Position numbers and translations under genes: made by a program. This document shows, one piece after another, positions 18,201 to 25,574 of a stretch of DNA of 64,000 nucleotides (positions are counted from its first letter, which is position 1; the number at the start of each line of letters is the position of its first letter). The stretch spans positions 5,798,739-5,862,738 of the forward strand of contig NZ_CP070973.1 in assembly GCF_017086405.1 (NCBI RefSeq). Reading direction: 5' to 3'. This DNA comes from Mycobacterium gordonae (GTDB lineage: Bacteria > Actinomycetota > Actinomycetes > Mycobacteriales > Mycobacteriaceae). Under the pieces are notes generated by a model. The model saw only the letters and a list, made by a program, of their open reading frames with translations, ran no database searches and was not told the DNA's origin.

Positions 18201-18866
18201 CGCGAACATCCGCATCTCGCTGACCTCGTCGCCCCAGAACTCGATGCGCACGGGGTGCTCGGCGGTCGGGGCGAAGACGTCCAGGATGCCGCCGCGCACG
18301 GCGAACTCGCCGCGCCGTCCGACCATGTCGACGCGGGTGTAGGCCAGGCCGACGAGCCTTTGGACCACCTCCTCGAACGGTGTCTCGTCGCCGACGGTGA
18401 GCGTCAGCGGTTCCTGGCGGCCGAGTTGCGGCGCCATCGGCTGCAGCAGCGAACGGACGGCCGTCACCACCACGCGCAGCGGTGGGCCCAGCCGGGCGTC
18501 GTCGGGATGGGCCAGCCGGCGCAGCACCATCATCCGGGTGCCGACGGTATCGATACCGGGCGAGAGCCGCTCATGCGGCAGCGTCTCCCAGGACGGGAAC
18601 ACCGCCACCGCGTCACCGAACACGCCCCGCAGTTCGGCGCTCAGGTCGTCAGCTTCCCGGCCGGTTGCGGTAACCACCAGCAACGTCGTGTGCTGGGCCA
18701 GCGCACTGGCCACGAAGAGACGCGCGCTGGCCGGTCCGACCAGCGGCAATACTTCGGGTCGATCGAGGGCGCGCTCGATGAGCTGTTGGAACGTCGGCGC
18801 GGTGAGCGCCAATTCGACGAGCCCCGCGATCGGGGTATCTGGGCTCGCAGTCCCCGGTGCGGTCAT
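15222..18866 (-). CDS. mfd: transcription-repair coupling factor Mfd
   Basis: 1214 residues from ATG 18866 (MTAPGTASPDTPIAGLVE). An in-frame ATG at 18878 would add four residues. Domains in order: a UvrB-like N-terminal module with YTRVDMVGRRGEFAVRGGI, an RNA polymerase interaction domain with GDLVVHDQHGIGRF, and RecG-like helicase domains with Walker A GDVGYGKTEIA (about 670) and DEEQRFGVEHKE (about 770), then TRG and C-terminal D7 parts. It removes stalled RNA polymerase and recruits UvrA to transcribed-strand damage. It overlaps mazG by one base. Confidence 0.95.
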   Translation of the reverse strand: MTAPGTASPDTPIAGLVELALTAPTFQQLIERALDRPEVLPLVGPASARLFVASALAQHTTLLVVTATGREADDLSAELRGVFGDAVAVFPSWETLPHERLSPGIDTVGTRMMVLRRLAHPDDARLGPPLRVVVTAVRSLLQPMAPQLGRQEPLTLTVGDETPFEEVVQRLVGLAYTRVDMVGRRGEFAVRGGILDVFAPTAEHPVRIEFWGDEVSEMRMFAVADQRSIPELAVDTLVAVACRELLLSDDVRARAAALAGQQPASENTVTGSIIDMLAKLAEGIPVEGMEALLPVLRPDDHALLTDQLAAGTPVLVCDPEKVRTRAADLIKTGREFLEASWSVAALGTDAPVDVEQLGGSGFAELDEVRESARRSGHPWWTLSQLSDESAIELDIRSAPSARGHQHDIDGIFAMLRAHVATGGYAAMVAPGTGTAHRMVERLAESDIPAGMLDPGQTLKPGVVGVLRGPLHEGVVVPGANLVVITEADLTGSRATTGEGKRLAAKRRNTVDPLALTAGDLVVHDQHGIGRFVEMVERTVGGARREYLVLEYASAKRGGGSDKLFVPMDSLDQLSRYVGGQAPALSKLGGSDWTNTKTKARRAVREIAGELVALYAKRQASPGHAFAPDTPWQAEMEDAFGFTETVDQLTAITEVKSDMEKPIPMDRVICGDVGYGKTEIAVRAAFKAVQDGKQVAVLVPTTLLADQHLQTFTDRMAGFPVTVKGLSRFTDPAESRKVIEGMADGSVDIVIGTHRLLQTGVRWKDLGLVIVDEEQRFGVEHKEHIKALRSHVDVLTMSATPIPRTLEMSLAGIREMSTILTPPEERYPVLTYVGPHDDKQIAAALRRELLRDGQAFYVHNRVSSIDRAAAHVRELVPEARVVVAHGQMPEDLLERTVQGFWNRDYDILVCTTIVETGLDISNANTLIVERADTFGLSQLHQLRGRVGRSRERGYAYFLYPQNAPLTETAYDRLATIAQNNELGAGMAVALKDLEIRGAGNVLGVEQSGHVAGVGFDLYVRLVGEAVEAYRAAADGQTVTTPEEPKEVRIDLPVDAHLPPDYIASDRLRLEGYRRLAAATSDAAVSSVIEELIDRYGPLPEPAERLVAVARLRLLCKASGITEVSAVSAASTAVVRLSPLTLPDSAQVRLARMYPGARYRATTSTVQVPIPRAGGIGAGHIRDVELVQMVADLVTALAGKPQQDVGMTKSAKERQA

Positions 18867-18974
18867 GGTGTGCACCATTCTAGGGCGCGGCAGTTCGTCA
18901 ATATTGCGCCCGGCTCCGTCAAGAAAGCGTAAGGAGAACAGCATTCGGGCTGGTCTCGGCGCAATTTGGAGGGC

Positions 18975-19760
18975 ATGACACTGCTGCACATGCTGCCCTC
19001 GGTCGGTCGGGCAGCCCCCATTTGTGACGAAGCTGACTTCCACCATCGCGCCCACCGCGACCACAAAGCGTTGCGGCACGTCGAGATGGTCTACGCAGGA
19101 AAGTCGTTAGCAGCCAGGGCGGTGGCCCGCTGGGTGCGTCAGCACGGGCTCGGCGTCGACGTCTGCTCGGCCGGCGAACTGGCACTCGCCTTCTCCGGCG
19201 GAATCGACCCGGCCCGCGTCATCGTGCATGTGAACGCGATGTCCCTGCACGAGCTGGGGGGCGTGGTGGCCGCCGGGGTGGGCCGCATCGTTGTCGACGA
19301 CCCATTCGAAGTGAATTATCTGGCCAATTTGGTCCGCTACCAACGCGTGCTCATCCAGGTTATCCCGGATGTCGACATCCACGGGCACCGCGGCGGCGAG
19401 ATCAGTGACCAGGAGTTCGGGTTCACCGTGGGTGGTGATCACGCCGCCGACGCCGTGCGGTGGGTGCTCGCACACCGCACGCTCGACTTGGTCGGCATGC
19501 ACTGCCATATCGCTGACCCGGTCCTGTGTGGCGAGGCGATTCGACGGATGATCGCCGCGATGGCCGACGTCCGCACCCATCACGGCGTCATCCTCACCGA
19601 ACTCAGCCTCGGCCTGCCCAGCTGCGGCGATCCGCGCGAGCTGGCCGCGGTGATCGAGGATGCGGTGGACGAAGGCTGCGCGGCCGAGCATTTCCCCCGG
19701 CCCGCCGTCGTCGTCGAGATACCTGCCGGTGACTACCAGGGCATCGTGGCCCAGGAGTAG
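18975..19760 (+). CDS. truncated LysA/ODC-type PLP decarboxylase
   Basis: 261 residues corresponding only to the PLP-binding barrel of diaminopimelate/ornithine decarboxylases, which are usually over 400 residues. Recognisable blocks are the PLP-lysine motif VEMVYAGKSLAARAVARW, LGVDVCSAGELALAFSGGI, EFGFTV and LVGMHCHIADPV. The glycine-rich phosphate-binding motif (normally LNLGGGFG) has become ELSLGLPSCG, and the whole C-terminal beta domain with the catalytic Cys/Asp is absent. The frame ends 28 bp inside the convergent secreted-protein gene, which suggests that a rearrangement removed the 3' half. Probably a decaying paralogue. GGAGGG at 18968-18973 lies just before the ATG. Confidence 0.6.
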   Translation: MTLLHMLPSVGRAAPICDEADFHHRAHRDHKALRHVEMVYAGKSLAARAVARWVRQHGLGVDVCSAGELALAFSGGIDPARVIVHVNAMSLHELGGVVAAGVGRIVVDDPFEVNYLANLVRYQRVLIQVIPDVDIHGHRGGEISDQEFGFTVGGDHAADAVRWVLAHRTLDLVGMHCHIADPVLCGEAIRRMIAAMADVRTHHGVILTELSLGLPSCGDPRELAAVIEDAVDEGCAAEHFPRPAVVVEIPAGDYQGIVAQE

Positions 19761-20008
19761 AACGCTCCGGTGCCCACGTCGTGCACGCCATAGGAGTCCC
19801 AGTAGTAGTCGTGGCAGACGCTGCCGTCCCACGGCACCGGCCGGCCCGCCGGGTTCGGATCCCCGGGGCACCAGGTGGTGCAAGCCTGTAGCCGCGGGCA
19901 GTCGCCGGCTGCCTGGGCGGCAGGTGCGGCCAGTCCGGCCCCACCCCATACCAATGCAGTTGTTGCCAACCCCAGCAGCGCTGCTTTGACGGGAGTTGAT
20001 CGGTTCAT
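19733..20008 (-). CDS. small secreted Cys-containing protein, unknown function
   Basis: 91 residues. A clear Sec signal peptide (MNRSTPVKAALLGLATTALV, small residues, AQA-AG cleavage near residue 34) leaves a mature protein of about 57 residues with four Cys (CPRLQACTTWC and SVCHDYYWD) and many aromatic residues, suggesting a compact disulfide-bonded secreted protein. AGGAACC before the ATG (20008) is a fair ribosome binding site. I do not recognise the family. It overlaps the 3' end of the convergent decarboxylase remnant by 28 bp. Confidence 0.7.
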   Translation of the reverse strand: MNRSTPVKAALLGLATTALVWGGAGLAAPAAQAAGDCPRLQACTTWCPGDPNPAGRPVPWDGSVCHDYYWDSYGVHDVGTGAFYSWATMPW

Positions 20009-20114
20009 GTCGGTTCCTCCGTAACTGGCTTTTCCCGAGCGTGCCGACTACCCAACGAGTGGGCGCCGCCCGCGCTGGAACCGATCACAACAGCAGACGC
20101 TTGCGAAGTTCTTG

Positions 20115-20738
20115 CTACTCGTCCTGCAGTTGCGGGTCGGCCTCCAGATGCGTGAGGCCATTCCACATCAGATTGACCAGGTGTGCGGCCACAACTTCCT
20201 TTTTGGGTTCCCGGGTATCCAGCCACCACTGCGCCGTCATCGACACTGAACCGACCAGCGCCTGGGCGTACAGCGGGGCCAGGTCGGGATCCAGTCCGCG
20301 ACGGGCGAAGTCACCGGCGAGGATGGAGCTGACCTGGCTGACGGCATCGTTGAGCAGGCTGGAGTAGGTGCCCGAGCTGATCGCGGCGGGCGAGTCGCGG
20401 ATCATGATGCGGAAGCCGTCGGTGCGTTCCTCGACGTAGGTGAGCAATGCCAGCGCGACCCGCTCGACTCGCACCCGCGACCGATTGTTGGTCAGCGACG
20501 ACGTGATGCCGTCCAGCAGCGCCGACATCTCCCGGTCCACCACGACGGCGTAGAGACCTTCCTTCCCGCCGAAGTGCTCGTAGACGACCGGTTTGGACAC
20601 GTTGGCGCGCTGGGCGATCTCTTCGATTGAGGTGCCCTCGTAACCGCGTTCGGCGAACAGCGAGCGGGCGATACCGATGAGCTGGCGCCGGCGCTCGCTA
20701 CCGGTCATCCGGGCGCGCGGTGTGCGTGGTTCAGCCAC
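20115..20738 (-). CDS. TetR-family regulator (Rv1019-like)
   Basis: 207 residues from GTG 20738 (VAEPRTPRARMTGSERRRQL). The N-terminal helix-turn-helix is TSIEEIAQRANVSKPVVYEHF, followed by an all-helical ligand-binding domain. It matches the M. tuberculosis Rv1019 product closely from memory, including the position between mfd and glmU. The gene is preceded by the inverted repeat at 20782-20857, which could be its autoregulatory site. Confidence 0.88.
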   Translation of the reverse strand: MAEPRTPRARMTGSERRRQLIGIARSLFAERGYEGTSIEEIAQRANVSKPVVYEHFGGKEGLYAVVVDREMSALLDGITSSLTNNRSRVRVERVALALLTYVEERTDGFRIMIRDSPAAISSGTYSSLLNDAVSQVSSILAGDFARRGLDPDLAPLYAQALVGSVSMTAQWWLDTREPKKEVVAAHLVNLMWNGLTHLEADPQLQDE

Positions 20739-20760
20739 GCGTTCAGGGTATCGGGGTCTG

Positions 20761-20866
20761 GCGAGCGTGCACCGATGGATTCGCGTGTGCGTACGCGGCG
20801 GTCGAACGGCGACTCGGCCGCCGTGGATACACAACCAAAGCAGTGGACGCACACGCGACCCATCAG
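20761..20866. repeat. intergenic inverted repeat upstream of the TetR gene
   Basis: CGCGTGTGCGT at 20782-20792 is the perfect inverse of ACGCACACGCG at 20847-20857. The pairing extends outward imperfectly (GATGG at 20774-20778 against CCATC at 20860-20864). The segment begins with GCGAGCGTGCA (20761-20771), an 11-mer repeated exactly at 23955-23965. It may be a regulator site or a dispersed mycobacterial intergenic repeat. Confidence 0.5.
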
Positions 20867-20943
20867 ACCGCGAGCGAACCATCAGCTGCTTTTGCGTTAC
20901 ATGCACCTTGCGCGCGACACCAATTCTCGTCTTGCGGTGTAAC

Positions 20944-21315
20944 TCAGTAATTTTGATCGTCGTTGTGTGGGGCGAGTCTTCTTCTCTGGGTCGCCCACTG
21001 ATGCTGTATTTGGCGGTCGCAGTCATCTTCGATGCGGTGTCGCACGGCCCCAGGAACGGCGTTTCCATACTGGGGATGGTCGTCGAGCCAATCAGAGATT
21101 CTCTCCTGCACCATGGCGTGGTAGCGGCCGCGGAACGCTTCGGCATCAGAGTGTTCCCGTTCGGTTGCGTTCTTGTCAGAGACAGTTTCGTCGGCCAGGT
21201 CGGAGAGGTTCGGGATTTTCCCGCCCAGCAGGTGGACCAGCTCCCGCCGGTTCGGCACATCTCCGGTCCGCAGTGCTTTCTGTATCAGTGAGTGCAGCTG
21301 GGAGATATCAGCCAT
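20944..21315 (-). CDS. hypothetical protein, last gene of a damaged operon
   Basis: 123 residues starting MADISQLHSLIQKALRTGD. The N-terminus is helical, with a repeating pattern around HLLGGKIPNLSDLADETV. The C-terminal half is rich in Asp, Arg, Gln and His. There is no signal peptide or membrane helix, so it should be cytosolic. It starts 9 bp after the end of the secreted protein gene at 21325-21828, so it is probably co-transcribed. Family not recognised. Its position behind a secreted protein and an EspC-like gene would suit an immunity or chaperone role, which is inference only. Confidence 0.5.
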   Translation of the reverse strand: MADISQLHSLIQKALRTGDVPNRRELVHLLGGKIPNLSDLADETVSDKNATEREHSDAEAFRGRYHAMVQERISDWLDDHPQYGNAVPGAVRHRIEDDCDRQIQHQWATQRRRLAPHNDDQNY

Positions 21316-21324
21316 GTTCTATTT

Positions 21325-21828
21325 TTAGATTTTTCCCAGCCACCCCGACCACGCGGGAGACAGCACGAAACCACGCCCTTGGGGGTCCTTACACGCGGTC
21401 ATCTTCTTGTCATCCACCCCGCAGATCACTCCACTGACCGTGATCGAATGAAACGGAGGCAGAGTCTTTATCTGCTGGCCCTGAATAGTGTTGTTAACGT
21501 ACGGGGTTGAATTGGCCGGTTGTATTCCGGTGACGGTATCGAGATACGTAAAGGGATCTTTGTCCTCGGCCGGGACACCAGGGAGGTTGTCCCCTTTGCA
21601 GCCTGCGGTGCCTGTGCTGAAGGTACACGGAATACCGTCGGGGGTGAGGAAGAATATTTGGCTAGAGGGCATTCCTGGTGTGGTGGTGTCGATTCGATAG
21701 TCGGCGACGTTGACCGGTATGTAGCCGCTGAGGTCGGGAAACTTGGATGGCTCAGCGTGTGCGGTGCATGCAGTGATTGCAGCAGTGAGGACCGCCCCAG
21801 CAGCCATGGTGAGTGTTTTGGCGGTCAT
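21325..21828 (-). CDS. secreted or lipid-anchored protein, unknown function
   Basis: 167 residues from ATG 21828. The signal region MTAKTLTMAAGAVLTAAI is followed by TACTAHAEPSK: ITAC fits a lipobox (C21), while AHA-EP is also a good signal peptidase I site, so the anchoring is ambiguous. The mature part has Cys pairs (GIPCTFSTGTAGCKGD, then VICGVDDKKMTACKD), looking like two disulfides in a beta-rich domain, a style common in small mycobacterial secreted proteins. It lies 29 bp downstream of the stop of the truncated reading frame at 21858-22097 and just before the 20944-21315 gene on the same strand. Confidence 0.6.
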   Translation of the reverse strand: MTAKTLTMAAGAVLTAAITACTAHAEPSKFPDLSGYIPVNVADYRIDTTTPGMPSSQIFFLTPDGIPCTFSTGTAGCKGDNLPGVPAEDKDPFTYLDTVTGIQPANSTPYVNNTIQGQQIKTLPPFHSITVSGVICGVDDKKMTACKDPQGRGFVLSPAWSGWLGKI

Positions 21829-21857
21829 GTCTGTCCTGTCAACGTTTTCGCGATGGT

Positions 21858-22097
21858 CTATTTGTTCGGGTGCACCTGGAACTGCTCTACGGTGTAGGGG
21901 ATGCCGGGGTTGACTGGTGTGGCGTTCCATTGGCTGACCAGGATTCCCATGTTGTCTAGTGTTGCCCCGGGCATGATGTAGCCACCGTAGTTCTGCGGCA
22001 CTTTGTTTGGCTCGCCCCACCATCCACCCGCAGGTGGACAGCTCCTGCGTCTGCGGCGCCGAGGGTCAGGACCGAGGAAACCCCAAACCGGTGGTGG
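21858..22097 (-). pseudogene. C-terminal fragment of a gene cut by IS110
   Basis: An open frame with no start runs from the transposase stop (TAA at 22098-22100) to TAG at 21858. The last 60 or so codons have coding character and read GGWWGEPNKVPQNYGGY then IMPGATLDNMGILVSQWNAT and PGIPYTVEQFQVHPNK. The first 20 or so codons (an Arg run) are probably element flank. This appears to be the 3' end of a larger gene whose 5' part was removed when the IS110 element arrived. It lies 29 bp upstream of the secreted protein gene, in the same direction. Family not recognised; it could be the end of a large secreted effector. Confidence 0.5.
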
Positions 22098-23026
22098 TTA
22101 GCTCCAGCGGGAGGGGTCGTAGCCGGCGTGGTCGCGGACCAGCGCATAGGCGATGCGGGTGGCGCGATGCGCCAGCGCGCAGGTGATGATCCCGCCGTGC
22201 TTGCCGCGCGATTTCAGCTCAGTGGCATAGGTTTTGGCGGCGGGCTCAGTGAGCCACAGACCCATGCCGAGGTCGATCAGGGCGCGGCGCAGCGCCACAC
22301 TACCCTCGCGGCTGATCTTCCCGTCTCGGCGCTTACCGGCCGATTCGTACTGCATGGGTGACAGTCCCGACGCCCGGTAGACCTGACGGGGTCCTGGCCA
22401 CCGGTCCGGATCACCCAGGGCCGCAGCATAATTGGATACCCGGACCACGCCCCAGCCCGGCACCGAGGTCAGCGTGGCGTACGGGCTCAGCGGCAACAAC
22501 GCGGCCAGTTCAGCCTCGGCATCCTGGATTTGGGTGTCCAAATCGACCAGCAACCCCATGTCGGCGGCCAACACCCGCCGGGCCACCACAGGTCGCGGGT
22601 GGGTAGCGCGTCTTTGGCGGCGGCCACCAGCCGCCGGGCGACTGGACGGCGCAGCTGGACATCGCGCAGCGCGGCAAAGCGGATCAGCCGGCTGGCTCCC
22701 AGGGCACAAAGCCGAGCAGGGTCGCTGAATTCGGCGGCGACCAGCCGGCCGATCTTGGTGCCCAACACATCGGGCAACGCCCGCGTCAACCCCGGAAACG
22801 CGCGGTCGAGTTGACCGAGCAGCTGATTTTTCGTCGCGCTACGCACCGCGACCCGCCGCGATCGGTGGGTAGCCCAGGCCGCCAGCTCACCGATGCGAAC
22901 CGCACGATCGGTGATCGGCTGACCTCGCCCGACTGACGTCTTGCCGACATCGACGGCAACGACGATCGTGGACGACGTCACTGGAGCAACATGCACAGAC
23001 ACAACAACACCTCCGGGGCGTGTCAC
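22098..23026 (-). pseudogene. IS110-family transposase remnant
   Basis: The two recognisable parts are in different frames. The 5' part reads VVAVDVGKTS, then jumps to RIGELAAWATHRSRRVAVRS and NQLLGQLDRAFPGL. The 3' part reads ATLTSVPGWGVVRVSNYAAA and YRASGLSPMQYESAGKRRDG through ending DPSRWS. The frame changes near 22590. About 120 residues of the N-terminal DEDD catalytic domain, including its Glu and later Asp residues, are missing between VGKTS and RIGEL. Both lesions make it inactive. IS110 elements have no long terminal repeats, so exact ends cannot be set. The left end probably lies near 23030-23100. Confidence 0.85.
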
Positions 23027-23124
23027 GAGGACTCAAGCGCGCCAACGCTCGAATCCCTAAAGGGATAACTACTGACAATCCCTTCCTGACACCCCCGGAG
23101 GCGTTTGTGAAGGACCAACCCGAT

Positions 23125-23265
23125 CTATATCAGCTCATCAGCCAGGAGCTGCAAAGTCACCGATTCGGTGGCGGCCTCATTGGCCCGCTCGGACTGCACG
23201 GCGTTGATGTCGGAGTCATCTAGGCCCATCCGCTTCGCCAGCTTCTTCGCAGCGGGGTAGTTCAT
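23125..23265 (-). CDS. small ORF downstream of the EspC-like gene
   Basis: 46 residues starting MNYPAAKKLAKRMGLDDSDI and ending LQLLADELI. It overlaps the end of the EspC-like frame in another phase, so it may be either a short coupled gene or the continuation of the EspC-like protein after a frameshift. The composition is coding-like: charged and helical. It stops about 100 bp before the IS110 remnant and may itself be the 5' stub of the gene whose 3' end survives at 21858. Confidence 0.35.
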   Translation of the reverse strand: MNYPAAKKLAKRMGLDDSDINAVQSERANEAATESVTLQLLADELI

Positions 23266-23561
23266 AGGTGTCTGTGACGACCCAGTCCTCCGACACCGCG
23301 AAATGATCAGCCTCAGCGAAAGTGTCCGCGGCGTTGCGAAACAACAACGCCATCTGCTCATAGCGCCCACCGGCCACCTTCAACGCCGACACCACCGCAT
23401 CACGGACCGCCGACAGCTGCGCGGCGGTAGCAAACCCCACGAGGACCTGCCGCCGCAGCGGCGGGGTCCGGCACCGCTAGCCCGCTCACCAAGGCGCTCT
23501 CCGTGCCGATCTTGCCGGCACCGGCACGGACACTATCCGGGGTCACACTGAAGTTCGCCAT
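23216..23561 (-). pseudogene. EspC-like type VII secretion protein, frameshifted
   Basis: It starts with ATG 23561 after a strong GGAGG site and reads MANFSVTPDSVRAGAGKIG then ALVSGLAVPDPAAAAA. The rest (VGFATAAQLSAVRDAVVSAL, YEQMALLFRNAADTFAEADH) is in another frame. A one-base loss near 23440 in GGTCCTCGTGGGG separates them. The layout (N-terminal helix, middle Ala-rich loop, second helix ending in SEADH-type residues) is that of EspC/DUF2580 proteins exported by ESX systems, usually encoded before a large effector. In this locus the following genes are disrupted by IS110. Confidence 0.65.
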
Positions 23562-23742
23562 CAGGTCCTCCCTCACAGCACCTGTTAAGCCCACCACACA
23601 CAACAAAGATGCCATTTGGCACCGTTGTCGAACGCTGGCGGCAGCTCGTCACGTCTCGCATTGAGAAAATCGTGACTGCGGTCGCTGTACACACCTCCTG
23701 GGTCGGCAAGTCGTCCTCGTCCTCGAAGCTAGGATCTGCTCG

Positions 23743-23838
23743 TCCGGCCGCAAGCGGCCGGCATCGTCGGCAGACTAAAGCTCGACTGTCCGCTTCCACC
23801 TCCGGCCGCAAGCGGCCGGCATCGTCGGCAGACTAAAG
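23743..23838. repeat. two copies of a 38 bp palindrome-containing repeat before tRNA-Gln
   Basis: Copies at 23743-23780 and 23801-23838 are identical over 38 bp with a 58 bp period. Each begins with a perfect stem CCGGCCGC-AA-GCGGCCGG and ends GGCAGACTAAAG. The second copy stops 12 bp before the tRNA. Because TAAAG sits where a -10 element would be, the unit could carry duplicated tRNA promoter sequence, or it may be a simple mobile palindrome. The rest of 23562-23850 shows nothing else recognisable. Confidence 0.7.
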
Positions 23839-23850
23839 TCTCAGGGGCGA

Positions 23851-23922
23851 TCCGTCGTGGTGTAATCGGCAGCACCTCTGATTTTGGTTCAGATAGTTCA
23901 GGTTCGAGTCCTGGCGACGGAG
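23851..23922 (+). tRNA. tRNA-Gln (anticodon TTG)
   Basis: 72 nt. The acceptor stem TCCGTCG pairs with CGACGGA and is followed by discriminator G. The anticodon arm TCTGA-TTTTGGT-TCAGA gives anticodon TTG, reading CAA as Gln. The T arm contains GGTTCGAGTCC and the D arm TGGTGTAATCGGCA. The 3' CCA is not encoded. The position just upstream of glmU agrees with the M. tuberculosis order as remembered. Confidence 0.95.
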
Positions 23923-23954
23923 CTCTGCTTGTGCCGCTGATGCCGCTTTTTGCC

Positions 23955-24014
23955 GCGAGCGTGCACCTGATGCCACTCTTAACGGCGTGTCGGCGTGCAA
24001 ACGCGCACGCTCGC
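23955..24014. repeat. inverted repeat between tRNA-Gln and glmU
   Basis: GCGAGCGTGC at 23955-23964 pairs perfectly with GCACGCTCGC at 24005-24014 across a 40 nt loop that itself contains GGCGTGTCGGCG. The same leading 11-mer occurs at 20761. There is no T run, so a classical terminator is unlikely. It looks like a member of a dispersed intergenic repeat family. Confidence 0.55.
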
Positions 24015-24037
24015 CAGGCGAAACTTGAGGAGAGTTG

Positions 24038-25501
24038 ATGAGTTTTCGTGGTGACACCGCGGTCCTTGTCCTGGCGGCCGGGCCAGGCACCCGGATGCGG
24101 TCTGACACCCCCAAAGTGCTGCACGCCCTCGGCGGACGCAGCATGCTGTCGCACTCCCTGCACGCGATGACCAAGCTCGCGCCTCAGCATCTCGTCGTCG
24201 TTCTCGGCCACGATCACCAGCGCATTTCGCCGCTGGTCGCCGAACTGGCCGACAGCCTGGGCCGCACCATCGACGTCGCCCTGCAGGATCAACCGCTGGG
24301 AACCGGGCATGCGGTGCTGTGCGGTCTGTCCGCGCTGCCCGAGGACTACGCCGGCATCGTCGTCGTCGCCGCGGGTGACACCCCCCTGCTGGACGCCGAC
24401 ACCCTGGCCGACCTGATCGACACCCACCGATCGGCCGCGGCAGCCGTCACGGTGCTCACCACCACGCTGGACGACCCGCACGGCTACGGCCGCATCCTGC
24501 GCACCCAGGACAACGAAGTGATGGCGATCGTCGAACAGACCGACGCGACGCCCTCACAACGCGGTATCCGCGAGGTCAACACCGGGGTCTACGCCTTCGA
24601 CATCGCGCCGCTGCGGTCCGCGCTGAGCCGGCTGAGCTCCAACAACGCCCAGCAGGAGCTCTACCTCACCGACGTCGTCGCCATCCTGCGCCGCGACGGC
24701 CACACCGTCAGCGCCCAGCACATCGACGACAGCGCCGTGGTGGCGGGCGTCAACAACCGCGTCCAGCTCGCCGAGCTCGGCGCCGAGCTCAACCGCCGGA
24801 TTGTGGCCGCCCACCAGATGGCCGGCGTCACCGTGATCGATCCGGCGACCACCTGGATCGACGTGGACGTGACCATCGGACGCGACACCGTCATCCACCC
24901 CGGCACCCAGCTGCTCGGACGCACCCAGATCGGCGCTCACTGCCATGTCGGACCCGACTCGACACTGACCGACGTCACCATCGGCGACAACGCCACCGTC
25001 TGCCGTACGCACGGCACATCCGCGACCATTGGCGGCGGCGCCACCGTCGGCCCCTTCACCTTCCTGCGGCCCGGAACCGTGCTAGGCACCGAAGGAAAGC
25101 TGGGTGCATTCGTCGAGACCAAGAACGCCACCATCGGCGCCGGGACCAAAGTGCCGCACCTGACCTATGTCGGCGACGCCGACATCGGCGAACACAGCAA
25201 TATCGGCGCTTCCAGCGTGTTCGTCAACTACGACGGCACCACCAAGAGCCGCACCACCATCGGCTCGCACGTCCGCACCGGCTCGGACACCATGTTCGTC
25301 GCACCGGTGACCGTCGGCGACGGCGCCTACACCGGCGCCGGGACCGTGGTGCGCGACGATGTCCCCCCTGGTGCGCTGGCGGTGTCGGCCGGTCCGCAGC
25401 GCAACATCGAGAACTGGGTACAGCGCAGGCGGCCCGGCACGGCGGCCGCCGAGGCGGCCGAGCGGGCCACCCGCAACTCCGACGCCAGCGAGACACCGTG
25501 A
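24038..25501 (+). CDS. glmU: bifunctional GlmU (acetyltransferase / uridylyltransferase)
   Basis: 487 residues from ATG 24038 behind GAGGAG (a TTG at 24035 is less likely). The N-terminal uridylyltransferase has LAAGPGTRMRSDTPKVLH and GTGHAVLC. The C-terminal left-handed beta helix shows hexapeptide repeats (TIGRDTVIHPGTQLLGRTQI) and the acetyltransferase site THLTYVGDADIGEHSNIGAS-type region. It makes UDP-GlcNAc from GlcN-1-P for peptidoglycan and the arabinogalactan linker. The tail after residue about 470 is variable and Ala-rich. It is followed by prs 73 bp downstream. Confidence 0.96.
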   Translation: MSFRGDTAVLVLAAGPGTRMRSDTPKVLHALGGRSMLSHSLHAMTKLAPQHLVVVLGHDHQRISPLVAELADSLGRTIDVALQDQPLGTGHAVLCGLSALPEDYAGIVVVAAGDTPLLDADTLADLIDTHRSAAAAVTVLTTTLDDPHGYGRILRTQDNEVMAIVEQTDATPSQRGIREVNTGVYAFDIAPLRSALSRLSSNNAQQELYLTDVVAILRRDGHTVSAQHIDDSAVVAGVNNRVQLAELGAELNRRIVAAHQMAGVTVIDPATTWIDVDVTIGRDTVIHPGTQLLGRTQIGAHCHVGPDSTLTDVTIGDNATVCRTHGTSATIGGGATVGPFTFLRPGTVLGTEGKLGAFVETKNATIGAGTKVPHLTYVGDADIGEHSNIGASSVFVNYDGTTKSRTTIGSHVRTGSDTMFVAPVTVGDGAYTGAGTVVRDDVPPGALAVSAGPQRNIENWVQRRRPGTAAAEAAERATRNSDASETP

Positions 25502-25523
25502 CTTCGCCTTTCAGTAACCCGGC

Positions 25524-25529
25524 TACGAT
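25524..25529 (+). promoter_or_regulatory. possible -10 element before prs
   Basis: TACGAT at 25524-25529 in the 73 bp glmU-prs gap fits a mycobacterial SigA-type -10 box, about 45 bp before the prs start. No good -35 hexamer is visible at standard spacing. Confidence 0.3.
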
Positions 25530-25574
25530 GGGGCGTTCCTTTTCTTTCGATCCCGACACGGCGAGGGCAGCCCG

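Noticed and set aside
23027..23124. tRNA-Gln-linked integrated island
   Set aside because: The accessory block lies at the 5' side of the tRNA, with no integrase and no duplicated tRNA 3' end, so classical tRNA integration is not supported.
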